DNA of 64,000 bases from Haloarcula vallismortis ATCC 29715. GTDB lineage: Archaea > Halobacteriota > Halobacteria > Halobacteriales > Haloarculaceae. The DNA is taken from the NCBI RefSeq assembly GCF_000337775.1, contig NZ_AOLQ01000056.1:1-64000 (forward strand), given 5' to 3'. Numbering within the stretch: the first letter of the stretch is position 1; the number at the start of each line of letters is the position of its first letter. Below the pieces are notes generated by a model. The model was not told the origin of the DNA. It saw only the letters and a list, made by a program, of their open reading frames with translations, and did no database searches. Shown piece by piece: positions 24,800 to 33,381 of the stretch. A program made the position numbers and the translations under genes.

Positions 24800-26008
24800 A
24801 TGGACAGACGGACATTCCTCGCTGTGAGCGGACTTACGGTGGCTGGCACACTCACAGGCTGTAGTACTCCCAGTGACGACCAGCAAGGTGACGGCGCTAC
24901 AGCGACGGATGCCGGACAGACTGACAGTTCAGAGACGGCTGTGGCCGTCGAAACCGTCGCTGACGGACTCGAATCGCCCTGGAGCATCACGCCGCTGCCT
25001 GCCGGTTCGCAGGTGCTGGTCACTGAGCGCGTCGGCCGCGTGGTGCTGGTCGATTCGGACGACAGCACGGTCACGCCTGTCAGTGGCGCACCGTCAGTGT
25101 ACGCGAGCGGTCAGGGCGGGATGCTCGATGCGGTGCTCCATCCTGACTTTCCGGATCCGGCATGGGTCTATCTGACATATTCGAAGGCTAACGACAGCGG
25201 TGCGTCGGCCACGCATCTGGGGCGTGGTCGCCTCAACGTAACTGAGGCGCAGTTTGAGACATTCGAACAACTCCACGTTGCCGAGCCGTTCGTCGACTCT
25301 GACGGACACTTCGGCTCCCGCGTCGTCTTCGGCCCGGAGGAGTTGCTGTACATGACTGTCGGTGACCGACAGTTCAAGGATTTCGGGCCTGACCACGTCG
25401 CACAAGACAGGACAAACGAGCTCGGGACTACGCTTCGACTGACGCCCTCGGGCGGGATTCCCGAGTCGAACCCCTTCACCGACGACCCCAACGCCGTCGA
25501 CTCGATCCTCAGCTACGGCCACCGCAACGCCCAGGGGATGACCGTCCACCCCGACACCGGCGCTATCTGGCAGGCCGAGTTCGGGGAACAGGACGGCGAC
25601 GAAATCAACATCGTCGAACGGGGCGGTAACTACGGCTGGCCTATCGCCGACGAGGGCTGTACCTACGGCAGCGGCGACCCTATCGGCGTCAGCCACGCGG
25701 AGCGTGACGATGTCGTCGCACCGGTCTATTCGTGGGACTGCGGGTCGGGGGGATTCCCGCCCAGCGGTGCGACCTTCTACACCGGTGACGCCTTCCCGGA
25801 GTGGACTGGCGACCTGCTCGTCGGCGGACTGGCCTCACAATACCTCGCCCGGTTCACTGTCGACGGACGCACGGTCGAGGAAGCGACGCCGCTCCTCGAC
25901 GGCCGCGGGTGGCGAATCCGCGATGTCGCCGTCGAACCCGGCACTGAGCACGTCCTCGCTGTAATCGACGCTCCAAGCGCACCGCTCGTTCGACTCCGTC
26001 CCGCCTGA
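24800..26008 (+). CDS. PQQ-dependent sugar dehydrogenase-like lipoprotein (Asd/GDH-B family)
   Basis: The 402-residue protein has a Tat leader (MDRRTFLAVSG) and a lipobox ending TGC. After a Thr/Asp-rich linker comes a six-bladed propeller of the soluble glucose/aldose sugar dehydrogenase family. Visible landmarks are SPWSITPLPAG, GGMLDAVLHPDF, DSDGHFGSRVVFG, SYGHRNAQGMTVHPDTG, QDGDEINIVERGGNYGWP and VAPVYSWDCGSGG. The conserved His in DGHFGSR and Arg in GHRNAQG match the PQQ/calcium site of the family. It likely oxidises aldoses outside the membrane, passing electrons to the respiratory chain. The ATG at 24800 puts the RR motif at the very start. Confidence 0.88.
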   Translation: MDRRTFLAVSGLTVAGTLTGCSTPSDDQQGDGATATDAGQTDSSETAVAVETVADGLESPWSITPLPAGSQVLVTERVGRVVLVDSDDSTVTPVSGAPSVYASGQGGMLDAVLHPDFPDPAWVYLTYSKANDSGASATHLGRGRLNVTEAQFETFEQLHVAEPFVDSDGHFGSRVVFGPEELLYMTVGDRQFKDFGPDHVAQDRTNELGTTLRLTPSGGIPESNPFTDDPNAVDSILSYGHRNAQGMTVHPDTGAIWQAEFGEQDGDEINIVERGGNYGWPIADEGCTYGSGDPIGVSHAERDDVVAPVYSWDCGSGGFPPSGATFYTGDAFPEWTGDLLVGGLASQYLARFTVDGRTVEEATPLLDGRGWRIRDVAVEPGTEHVLAVIDAPSAPLVRLRPA

Positions 26009-26038
26009 GCGGAGAGCACGCCTTCACAATGGTATAGC

Positions 26039-26812
26039 CTACGCCGATTCCGGGTCGCTGGCAGCATCGTTCCCAACAGCGCTCCGGAACTTCTGGGCTG
26101 ACAACGTCAGGTACTCCGGGTCGTCGGTGAACACCTCGATTGTGGCGGTGGCATCATCGACGGTGTCTGCGAGTGCAGTACCAATGGGACCGTACTCCAC
26201 ATCGCCGCTGCCGACTGGAATGTGCGTGTCCCCGCGGTGACGCGCCCCGTGGACGTGCAGGTGTTCAACGAGGTCGCCATACGAGTCGAGGAACTCGGCG
26301 ACGCCCTCTGCTCCGGCTTCCAGATACGCGTAGCCAACATCGAGACAGATCGCGACGTCGGCTCGCGTCGCCAGGTCACCGAGGCGGTGGAGTTCGACAC
26401 CACCGGCGTACCCGACTGTTTCAAAACAGACTGTAACGTCGCGCGACCGGCCGCATGCAGCTAATTCCGACATCCGATCGGTCAATCGGTCTGTTGCGTG
26501 GCCGGCGCCACGCGCGCTGGGATGGGCAACAGCCGTGTGTGCATCGAGGGATGCCGCTGTTTTTAGTACCCTGTCGAGATATGCGACCGTTTCGTCGTCG
26601 ATCCGGTCTACCGGGGTAGATAACGGCTGTCTGTACGGCAGGTGGACCACCGCAGACAGATTGTGCCTGCTGAATCGCTCAGCGAGACGGTCTGTATCGA
26701 TGTCAGCGAGAGGCAGTTCGCCTTCGCCGAGAGCGATTTCGGCGAAGCTAAACCTGGACGGCAATGACTCGATTCGCTCGACGTAGGGGCCAGTCGACGC
26801 ACCGATGTCCAT
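26039..26812 (-). CDS. Sugar phosphate isomerase/epimerase-like TIM-barrel protein
   Basis: The 257-residue protein resembles the xylose isomerase-like TIM barrel family (AP endonuclease 2 family). Landmarks are VVHLPYRQPLS, TAVAHPSARG, VCFETVGYAGG with the metal Glu, ICLDVGYAYL with the Asp, and LHVHGARHRGDTHIPVGSGDV with the H-x-H and the late metal residues. This gives a full E-D-H-E-type metal site. Members isomerise or epimerise sugars or act as DNA lyases, and I cannot decide the substrate. It faces the sugar dehydrogenase gene convergently, 30 bp away. Confidence 0.82.
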   Translation of the reverse strand: MDIGASTGPYVERIESLPSRFSFAEIALGEGELPLADIDTDRLAERFSRHNLSAVVHLPYRQPLSTPVDRIDDETVAYLDRVLKTAASLDAHTAVAHPSARGAGHATDRLTDRMSELAACGRSRDVTVCFETVGYAGGVELHRLGDLATRADVAICLDVGYAYLEAGAEGVAEFLDSYGDLVEHLHVHGARHRGDTHIPVGSGDVEYGPIGTALADTVDDATATIEVFTDDPEYLTLSAQKFRSAVGNDAASDPESA

Positions 26813-26907
26813 GCATCGCGTACGTGCCTCAGGCTCAAAACAACCGACATTGGCTACGTGACATCCTCCGCACCAGCTCCCCCTATATGCAAATACCAGC
26901 TAAGCAG

Positions 26908-27189
26908 TTACGGCTCTCGCCGCTTGGCGACTCGTCTCGTATAGACGCCGGCGACGAGCAACAGACAGACGAGCGTCAACAGCGTCACTACCTGTGGGAC
27001 GTTCCCGTTACGGAACGCGGGCCAAATGAACAGGGAAATCCCGGCCGCGGCGAAGACGTGCGCACCGAGGACTATCTGTGAGAGCGAAAACGGGCCCGGG
27101 ACCGGCTCTCGGTCCGTCGCAGCGGCGTTTGATACCTGCTGGTCGAGTTCAGGGTCCAGATACTCCTCGACGTTACTATCGTCTCCCAT
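26908..27189 (-). CDS. Small two-helix membrane protein
   Basis: The 93-residue protein starts MGDDSNVEEYLDPELDQQVS, a polar acidic N-terminus. It has two membrane segments at about 40-58 and 67-85 (SLSQIVLGAHVFAAAG and VVTLLTLVCLLLVAG), then a short basic end RRVAKRREP. The charge distribution suggests the N-terminus is outside or cytoplasmic depending on pairing. No family is recognised. Longer in-frame starts would add a poorly coding stretch. Confidence 0.7.
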   Translation of the reverse strand: MGDDSNVEEYLDPELDQQVSNAAATDREPVPGPFSLSQIVLGAHVFAAAGISLFIWPAFRNGNVPQVVTLLTLVCLLLVAGVYTRRVAKRREP

Positions 27190-27319
27190 ACACGTGTACA
27201 CGGCTCGCTGATGCTTATCGGCTGTGCCTGCCCGTTCCAACAGACGGGTGTGTTCGAGGACTGCGCTGTCGGCTATCGGGAGGACGTGTAAACAGCGTTG
27301 CGCGTTCTGCAGCGGGGCG

Positions 27320-27766
27320 TTAGTCAGACAGTCGGTGTGGGCGTGCCGCGAGAGCGTGTGCACGCTGATTTTTGCCCCGCTTCACGCAGCGATACGACAC
27401 CTGAGGCACATCGGCGAGGGCGTCCCGGACGATGCTCACGCGGCGACGCCGGACGGCATCACCCGGAGTGGCGTCACGGCTCGGGTCGACAGCCTGGATA
27501 ACCGCTGCAGCGTCGCCCCGGACGTGGACGCTGCTGACCTCGCGGTGTGTCGCGAGCGCAGCGACAGCGCGAGCCCCGGCGACCAGCGCCCGGAACTCGA
27601 CGTGGGTGCTTGAGACGAACGTCGAAAGCGAGCGCGAGCCCTCGATTAACCGTCGTCCGGCCTCGACGACGTAGCCGATAGCTGCGGCCCGCGGTGAGAC
27701 GTTCGCGGGGCCGTAATGCACGCTGCCGTCGAACCTGAGAACCAGGGAGAGTCCCAGCCCGGTCAT
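27320..27766 (-). CDS. Divergent RNase H-fold protein
   Basis: The 148-residue protein has an RNase H-like arrangement. It has Asp in LRFDGSVHYGP, Glu in STHVEFRALVAGARAV, Asp in VHVRGDAAAVIQAV, and a C-terminal segment VKRGKNQRAHALA where the final acidic residue is replaced by the N-x-x-A-H pattern. Such reverse-transcriptase-like RNase H domains occur in many archaea as small stand-alone proteins. Whether it cleaves RNA is open. The start at 27766 (MTGLGLSLVLRF) places strand one at the N-terminus; an in-frame start 16 codons earlier is possible. Confidence 0.75.
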   Translation of the reverse strand: MTGLGLSLVLRFDGSVHYGPANVSPRAAAIGYVVEAGRRLIEGSRSLSTFVSSTHVEFRALVAGARAVAALATHREVSSVHVRGDAAAVIQAVDPSRDATPGDAVRRRRVSIVRDALADVPQVSYRCVKRGKNQRAHALAARPHRLSD

Positions 27767-28021
27767 GTAATCCCTCGACTTTGCTCTGGCGACACTGGGC
27801 TGGAGAGAGACCAAGCGTCAGTCTGTAGCTCACGGCATTTCGAGCCGCCGTGAGTCGGGTCGTCAGTCGCTGTGAACGGCCTCACACTACCGTCTGTCCG
27901 TCTGTGTAGACTATCGCTACCCTGGAGTAGCGGATATCCTGCAAGAGGAACAGCCGACAGTATCGGTAGTCGTTGCGATACCCATCTCATGGTCACTGAT
28001 GGTAGTTCGTAGACCGCTCCC

Positions 28022-28201
28022 CTACTTCGATTGCTCGCTGATGGTCTCTACGAGCTGCTTTCCGACTGACTGTGTGGTCCCGTCAGTAAGTTCGAGGATG
28101 TACATACTCCCAACGTCCTCGTAGCCATCGACCGCGAGTTCAACCGCGTCACCGTCAGTGAGGACGTGCGGGTCAGAAAACGTGACAGTGTGTCCAACCA
28201 T
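28022..28201 (-). CDS. Small protein of unknown function, 59 residues
   Basis: The product starts MVGHTVTFSDPHVLTDGDAV and contains alternating hydrophobic strands (VELAVDGY, MYILELTDG), a pattern typical of a small beta-barrel. Length and codon use fit a real gene. No motif allows assignment. An upstream start four codons earlier is possible. The stretch 27767-28021 in front of the RNase H-like gene shows nothing else. Confidence 0.6.
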   Translation of the reverse strand: MVGHTVTFSDPHVLTDGDAVELAVDGYEDVGSMYILELTDGTTQSVGKQLVETISEQSK

Positions 28202-28381
28202 ACGTTTCAGCAAAGGGTTGAACGGTTATTACGCCTTTGTCGCTTGGCGTGAGCCGAGAGTACACAGACCCTACCACCGCTGGCCCGCTTTCACCACAGA
28301 CACGGAGCCAGATGACGTGTTGGTCTGGAAGCGACTATCTCCAACCGGGCCATTTTTGCTCCTAAGCGCGCTAAAAAGTGT

Positions 28382-28558
28382 GTGAACCAGACTGCTATTC
28401 TCCACACTGCGTTCGGCGTCCTGCTCGTCGCTGGGTTCCTCGCTTCGGGACAGCTCCTGAGCTATGGCCTGTACGGACTGGGAGCCGTGTGTTTCATCGC
28501 CGGCATCGTCCTCGCACAGCGAGACGGCGACGGGTCAGACGCCGCTGACAGCGCCTGA
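28382..28558 (+). CDS. Tiny membrane protein, 58 residues
   Basis: A GTG-started frame reads MNQTAILHTAFGVLLVAGFL, a likely membrane segment, then a second segment through LYGLGAVCFIAGIVLAQ. It ends in an acidic DGDGSDAADSA tail and a TGA at 28556. Two short helices joined by a tight turn are typical of small haloarchaeal membrane proteins. There is no other evidence of function. The AT-rich ctaaaaag just before the start is too close to be a normal TATA box, so the start is tentative. Confidence 0.55.
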   Translation: MNQTAILHTAFGVLLVAGFLASGQLLSYGLYGLGAVCFIAGIVLAQRDGDGSDAADSA

Positions 28559-28666
28559 TACCGGCACCGGTGACACTGTAGCTGGTAGCTCGATACGACG
28601 GGTAGGTTCCGAGGCAATCCCATGCTACTGGGGTCCTCCCTCGGCTGTGCGCGGGCTGTTCCCCCG

Positions 28667-29407
28667 TTAGGCCTCCTGTAGACGGCCACCATCAATAGCG
28701 ACGTTCTGGCCGGAAATGTAGTCGGCCGCGTCACTACAGAAGAACAGAATCGGCGCGGCGACGTCCTCGAATGTGGCCGGTCGCCCGCGCGGGAACTCCG
28801 AGACGTCGACGACGGTATTTTCGACGGCGAACGGCGACACGGCGTTGACTGTGATTCCGTCGTCCTGTGTATCGTACGCTAACGTTCGCGTGAACTGCAG
28901 GACTGCCTTCTTTGCCGCGAAATATGGGAAGTTCATCGGCACTGCCCTGTCATCTCGGGCATCCGCTACACCAAAATTGACGATGCGGCCCCACCCGCCT
29001 GCCCGCATTGACGGGAGCGCCCGTTGCGAGCAGAGATACGTCGAGTACAGACACCCCTCGACCGCGGTCTTCCACTCGTCGAGGGACAGCTCGTCCCACC
29101 GCCCCTGTGGAAGCGGCCCGACAGCGTTGACCAGGATATCGACGGTTCCCAGTTCCGATTCGCAGTCCGAGAACAGCGCATCGACGGATTCAGGCGCTGT
29201 TACGTCTCCGTGCACAGTTGCCGCCTCGACGCCGTGCTCCCGTGCGTCGGCCGCTGTCTCTGCCGCCGCTGTCTCGCTCGTCCGGTAGTGCACAGCGACA
29301 TCGGCACCGGCAGCCGCCAACTCGAGAAGCACTTCGCGACCGACCCGCTTTGCGGACCCCGTCACGAGAGCGGTACGCCCGTCCAACTCAGGCTGAATTG
29401 CTACCAC
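28667..29407 (-). CDS. Short-chain dehydrogenase/reductase (SDR) family
   Basis: The 246-residue SDR has the nucleotide motif ALVTGSAKRVGREV, the NAVGPL segment for NNAG, and Y-x3-K in FPYFAAKKAVLQF. It ends in the usual SGQNVAIDGG cofactor-loop region. The upstream catalytic Ser is not obvious: the strand reads IVNFGVADA. The motif TGSAKRVG and the PYFAAKKA stretch resemble pteridine reductase-like and short-chain reductases that use NADPH. A GTG at 29407 is the likely start. The pteridine-reductase resemblance is notable next to the pterin-synthase-like gene 25 kb away, but the link is weak. Confidence 0.8.
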   Translation of the reverse strand: MVAIQPELDGRTALVTGSAKRVGREVLLELAAAGADVAVHYRTSETAAAETAADAREHGVEAATVHGDVTAPESVDALFSDCESELGTVDILVNAVGPLPQGRWDELSLDEWKTAVEGCLYSTYLCSQRALPSMRAGGWGRIVNFGVADARDDRAVPMNFPYFAAKKAVLQFTRTLAYDTQDDGITVNAVSPFAVENTVVDVSEFPRGRPATFEDVAAPILFFCSDAADYISGQNVAIDGGRLQEA

Positions 29408-29670
29408 CCCTCAACGCACGGCTGGTGACGGCAAAAATGCGAGGGTGTATCGGTACCCGCGAACGCTGGTCGCCGCTTTGCTTGGAACATGTGTATCAGC
29501 AACGGACACGAGCAGTTCGCCGGGGTGGATTCCAGTCCGCAGTCTTACAGCAAACAGGCAGGTCGGAAGCGCTGTGTCTCACATGACGGTTATCGCAACG
29601 GTCCGTTGTCTACCGACCCCGGTGTCGGCCTGCTCCGGAAACAGTCTCCAACAATCAGTATCAGTCTCGA

Positions 29671-30114
29671 TCAGGTGCCTTCGTCATCCGGACCGTCTCC
29701 CTCGTCACTGCTGCTGTCGTCCTCGCGTTCGGGTTCGCCGTCGGCACTGTGCTCATCTGCCGGCTCAGCCTCGCCCTCGTCCTCCACCGTATCATCGCCT
29801 TCGTCCTCTCCCGTCTCCTCGCCCTCTGCCATATCATCGCTTTCATCCTCTTGTGTATCGTCGCCTTCGGCGTCCGACGTATCGATTGTGATCGGCTCGT
29901 CACTAGGTGGCTCGTACCCGGCGCTCGCTTCCTGCGATGCGGCACCGGCGACGTATCCTGCCGTCCCACCGACGAGTCCACCGACGACAGCGCCGGGAAC
30001 GCCGCCGCGCTTGAGCCCGGCAACTGTCCCGACAAAGCCGCCGACAAACGATAGCGCCGCGGGGTTCGGCTCAGTAGCTGGCGGTTCCGTGGCATCGTGC
30101 TGTTCCGATGTCAT
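29671..30114 (-). CDS. Glycine-zipper membrane protein with long acidic tail
   Basis: The 147-residue protein has a polar start MTSEQHDATEPPATEPNPAA, then a glycine-rich hydrophobic segment (FVGGFVGTVAG and VVGGLVGGTAGYVAGA, about 22-60). A Glu/Asp/Ser/Thr-rich low-complexity tail fills the remaining 80 residues. The glycine-zipper pattern suggests a membrane-associated or self-assembling segment. The tail is unusually acidic even for haloarchaea. No function is assigned. Confidence 0.65.
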   Translation of the reverse strand: MTSEQHDATEPPATEPNPAALSFVGGFVGTVAGLKRGGVPGAVVGGLVGGTAGYVAGAASQEASAGYEPPSDEPITIDTSDAEGDDTQEDESDDMAEGEETGEDEGDDTVEDEGEAEPADEHSADGEPEREDDSSSDEGDGPDDEGT

Positions 30115-30253
30115 GCTGTATCTTCTGTTCTGGAGACACAAATGGTGTCGCACAGCTGGTGGACAACACTACCGCTTGGACCCGTTCACGACGCAAGCCG
30201 CCCCAGCAGTAGGTACTTTCACACGGGCTGAGAACGAGTGTTCTGCATCTGAC

Positions 30254-30329
30254 ACTGTTGGCTGTGACTGGTGCGAGATATTCGCCACCCTGGGCTGGCG
30301 AAATTCTCCACGGACTCACAGCCGACAGT
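30254..30329. repeat. Imperfect 76-bp palindrome
   Basis: Two 38-bp arms meet near 30291. Reading the right arm in reverse complement, 27 of 38 positions match, including an exact block GGCTGTGA and an ATTCGCCA / TTTCGCCA block. It begins ACTGTTGG and ends CCGACAGT. No gene occupies it; it lies between the methyltransferase gene end (30383) and the start region of the glycine-zipper gene. It could be a terminator-like hairpin, a small RNA hairpin or a MITE-like remnant. Confidence 0.6.
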
Positions 30330-30382
30330 ATGTGACGCTTGTGACGCAGCTATCGCCCTGCCAACGTATTCGAGGCCTCTGG

Positions 30383-30991
30383 CTATTCGTGCTGTGCGAT
30401 GACAGCGACAAGCGGGTCGGTTTCCGGGTGCGCCTCGACTATCTCCGTTACTGACAGCCCGCCGGCTCGGCAGTACGCTTCGACTAGAGAGGTCCGTTCC
30501 GTCATGTCGGCAACGCGCCAGGCTCGGACTGCTTTCGTGGGGAACATCCGGTTCGTGAAGCTGATGACGACGCATCCACCAGGGGCCAAAACGCGGCTGA
30601 ACTCGCTGAACACGGCACCGGGGTACTGGAGGTACTGGACGGATAACGCACACAGCACCGCGTCAAACGTGTTGTCATCGAGAGGGAGCGACTGGTCCCG
30701 GTTCAGGTTCTGGACGAACCACTCATCGAGTGCGTCGTTGGCCGTGAGCTCGGCTTCGTTGAGTCCGTGACCGACAGTGCGACCGTAGTCGCCGTCCGGC
30801 AGGTGTGAGACCCAGCTACTCATCGCGTCGAAGATCCGGTCGCCGGAGGACAACACCGAATCGTAGACATCCGTCAACCGCCTGTGGAACCCTTCATCAG
30901 CGTGCCTGACGAACCTTGGGCTGCCGTAGAACTCCCCGTCGTCGCCGTCGTCTCGCTGCGACCGCCCCAGAGCGGTGAGAACTGCCTCCAT
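30383..30991 (-). CDS. Class I SAM-dependent methyltransferase-like protein
   Basis: The 202-residue protein keeps the second half of a methyltransferase, LPLDDNTFDAVLCALSVQYL and FSEFSRVLAPGGCVVISF, the latter the usual post-motif. The N-terminal SAM-binding glycine motif is not clear. The region around YGRTVGHGLNEAELTAND is where motif I (GxGxG) would be expected, and it is degenerate. A start at 30991 (MEAVLTALG) is chosen over one 8 codons upstream. Cofactor binding is uncertain. It could be a catalytically reduced methyltransferase fold. Confidence 0.7.
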   Translation of the reverse strand: MEAVLTALGRSQRDDGDDGEFYGSPRFVRHADEGFHRRLTDVYDSVLSSGDRIFDAMSSWVSHLPDGDYGRTVGHGLNEAELTANDALDEWFVQNLNRDQSLPLDDNTFDAVLCALSVQYLQYPGAVFSEFSRVLAPGGCVVISFTNRMFPTKAVRAWRVADMTERTSLVEAYCRAGGLSVTEIVEAHPETDPLVAVIAQHE

Positions 30992-31114
30992 ATCACTGGT
31001 TAGCGCTGCAGTCAAAAAACCGGCTCGGCAGGTCTGTCGATAGTGGGCTCTGTAGTAAAGGCTCGCTGACGAGTATCTGTTACGGGGAATCCGGCCTTGG
31101 TCACGGGACAGCGG

Positions 31115-31306
31115 CTACAGATATGTCAGATATAGAATCGCGAGTAGCAACAGAAGTCCAGTGATCGTAATAACGAGAGATGGACGGAGGAGCCGTTCCT
31201 TCATCGACGGCTCGTGGACCGCGAACGTCTCCGCCCCGCACTGTTCGCACTTACCCGGATGAGATGCGTACCGAAAGCCGCAGTTCGTACACTGCCACCA
31301 AGACAC
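31115..31306 (-). CDS. Small zinc-ribbon protein with C-terminal membrane anchor
   Basis: The 63-residue protein has a zinc ribbon with two C-x2-C knuckles (WWQCTNCGFRYASH and GKCEQCGAETF) in the first 27 residues. A membrane segment follows at about 42-62. Tail-anchored ribbons of this kind are common in haloarchaea, but functions are not known. A purely structural zinc role is likely. Confidence 0.75.
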   Translation of the reverse strand: MSWWQCTNCGFRYASHPGKCEQCGAETFAVHEPSMKERLLRPSLVITITGLLLLLAILYLTYL

Positions 31307-31490
31307 AGGGTGTCGTTGGAGCTGTAGCTACCTGAAGCCATGGCATACTGTCGAATCCCGGTAACTGTCACGGTCATCGCCTCTGCGTTCACTCCCGGGA
31401 ACGAATCCACACCAATCAATCACGAGCTAAATTCCGAGTTCGTGAGAATACTGTTGGGTTTTAATCCAGTATCAGTTATATATTCGGCGT

Positions 31491-31940
31491 ATGAGTAGAG
31501 AGTACCAACCGTTATTGGGTGGAGAAGTGGACGAATCGGATGTAGACGAAGTGCTGGTGGAGAGCGGCGTCGGCGTCCTGTCGATGGCCGTCGATGGTGT
31601 GCCCTACGGTGTGCCATTGTCCTTCGGATACGACGGCGATGACACGCTGTACTTCGTGTTCTTGGGCGCAAGTGCTGAACTCAGAAAGGAGATGTACGCA
31701 GAGCAGACCGATGTGGCGAGTTTCACCACGTTCGATGTCGACCCGAACGGGGCATGGCGGAGCGTGATTGTCGCTGGACCGCTCAACCGCATCAGTATCG
31801 ATGATTGGGACACCGCGCGTGAAGCGCTCGCCGACAACGCGTACCAATCGAACCTCCTCTCCGAGTACGAACTACAGGAAAACCCCAACGTGTGGGCACT
31901 CGAAATAGCGGAACGCTCAGGGCGCGCCGTCGGTCAGTAG
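31491..31940 (+). CDS. Pyridoxamine 5'-phosphate oxidase family flavin-binding protein
   Basis: The 149-residue protein has the split-barrel layout of the PPOX/flavin-nucleotide-binding family. VDEVLVESGVGVLSMA and PYGVPLSFGYDGDDTLYFV carry the first strands, and AELRKEMYAEQTDVASF the FMN phosphate-binding helix region. A WRSVIVAGPL strand follows. Related small haloarchaeal proteins bind FMN or F420 and have unknown substrates. A TATA-like tatatattc lies just before the ATG at 31491. Confidence 0.82.
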   Translation: MSREYQPLLGGEVDESDVDEVLVESGVGVLSMAVDGVPYGVPLSFGYDGDDTLYFVFLGASAELRKEMYAEQTDVASFTTFDVDPNGAWRSVIVAGPLNRISIDDWDTAREALADNAYQSNLLSEYELQENPNVWALEIAERSGRAVGQ

Positions 31941-32081
31941 TGTCACCGTCGGGGCGTCGCTGGTGGGCTCCGGGAGCCCAATGCCTACTCCTGACGGATA
32001 TGGAACCGTGCCTCGGGGGCCGGGACGAAAATCGGACTGACGCCAGTGGCAGCGATAGACGCCGATAAAAACGCTGCTGGG

Positions 32082-33188
32082 TCAGTCGTCGGCGGGCGTC
32101 TCGGCTTCTTCCGTGGGACCGAGCGGTTCCTTGGGCTTGATCGGGTCGCCCGATTCGAGTCCCTTCTCGGCGAGTGCCATACTCCCCATGACCTCGATAA
32201 TGAGGCGGTTGGCCAGCCCGCTGGTGACACCGCCGTTGTAGGAGCTACTGTCGCTTGTGTCGTAGGCCGGCGAAACCTCGACCACGTCGAAGCCGAAGTC
32301 CTCGGGGTCGAGCGCCTTGACGACTTCACGGACCATGTAGATAGCCTCACGCGGGATGAGGCCACCGGGTTCGGGTTCGCCGGTGCCGGGCGCGTAGGCC
32401 GGTTCCATCACGTCCACGTCGAAGGAGACCCACACGGCGTCGGTGCCGTCGGTGGCCCGTTGGACCGCGTCTGCGACGATGTCGTCGAGGTCCATATTGC
32501 CGACCTCCATGGAGGTGTACCACTTCATGTCGGCCTCTCGCATCTCCTCGTAGGTGTCCGGGCCGGGCCAGAAGCCACGCGGGCCGATGAGGGTGTAGTT
32601 CTCGCCGGCCATGAGGTCGTCGTCGAAGACGCGCTTGACCCACGCGCCGTGGTCGTACTCGAAGCCGGTCAGCCCCTCGTCACCGGTGTCGGCGTGACAG
32701 TCGAAGTGAATCAGCCCGATGTCGTCGTAGTCGTTCGCTTCGGCCCAGCCCTTGATATCAGGGTAGGAGATGGAGTGGTCACCGCCGATGACGATAGGCG
32801 TGGCCTGTTCGCTGATCTCGTAGACGGCGTCCTCGATGTTCAGTTGGCTCTGGCGAGTGTCGCCGGGGGAGACAGCCGCGTCACCGGTGTCGGCGACGCT
32901 GAACGTGTCGAAGGGGTCGACGCCGGTCTCGATGTTGAAGTGTTCGTAGGGGGGCGAGGGCACTGTCGAGGCGGCCCGAACGGCACGCGGACCGTACCGA
33001 GTCCCCGGACGGATGGTCGTCGCCGTGTCCAGCGGTGCGCCGAGGATGCCGATGTCGACGTCCTCCTCGTCGAGGGCGTCGCGTTCGACCTCCGGGAGCT
33101 TGAGGAACGTCGGGATACCGCTGAAGATGGGTTCGTTCGCTTCCTTGTGCTTGTCGCCGTAGATGTCGTCGCCGTTTCGGTCGGTCAT
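32082..33188 (-). CDS. Agmatinase/ureohydrolase family protein
   Basis: The 368-residue protein has the complete dinuclear metal set of the arginase/agmatinase family: IVIGGDHS, IHFDCHADTG, and VSFDVDVMEPAYAPGTGEPE. These hydrolyse guanidino groups (agmatine, arginine, formiminoglutamate, guanidinobutyrate or guanidine) to urea and an amine. A long acidic tail, TEEAETPADD, follows. I start at MTDRNGDD (33188) because the preceding in-frame part is basic and unlike the family. The window also has a formamidase and two transporters nearby, so use of a nitrogen-rich substrate is plausible. The exact substrate is not decided by sequence alone. Confidence 0.88.
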   Translation of the reverse strand: MTDRNGDDIYGDKHKEANEPIFSGIPTFLKLPEVERDALDEEDVDIGILGAPLDTATTIRPGTRYGPRAVRAASTVPSPPYEHFNIETGVDPFDTFSVADTGDAAVSPGDTRQSQLNIEDAVYEISEQATPIVIGGDHSISYPDIKGWAEANDYDDIGLIHFDCHADTGDEGLTGFEYDHGAWVKRVFDDDLMAGENYTLIGPRGFWPGPDTYEEMREADMKWYTSMEVGNMDLDDIVADAVQRATDGTDAVWVSFDVDVMEPAYAPGTGEPEPGGLIPREAIYMVREVVKALDPEDFGFDVVEVSPAYDTSDSSSYNGGVTSGLANRLIIEVMGSMALAEKGLESGDPIKPKEPLGPTEEAETPADD

Positions 33189-33381
33189 GATGTGGTAGTT
33201 TTCCGGATTCGAACTGGTCGAACCCGGCGCGTTTGTCGACAGAAGTAGATGCTTGCGAACTACGGATAAGCGTTCCTTCGAATGTGTAAAACCCACTCCT
33301 ATGACCACGAGTGGACATGTACCGTGGGAGTTTCCTTAAGGAATTTAATCAGCGGGTCACCCGTCGGCCGCTGGGCGGCAG

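Noticed and set aside
32046-33248. Long plus-strand open frame, 400 codons, opposite the ureohydrolase gene
   Set aside because: The minus-strand frame has the complete arginase-family motifs; the plus-strand frame is a GC-driven antisense shadow without family features.
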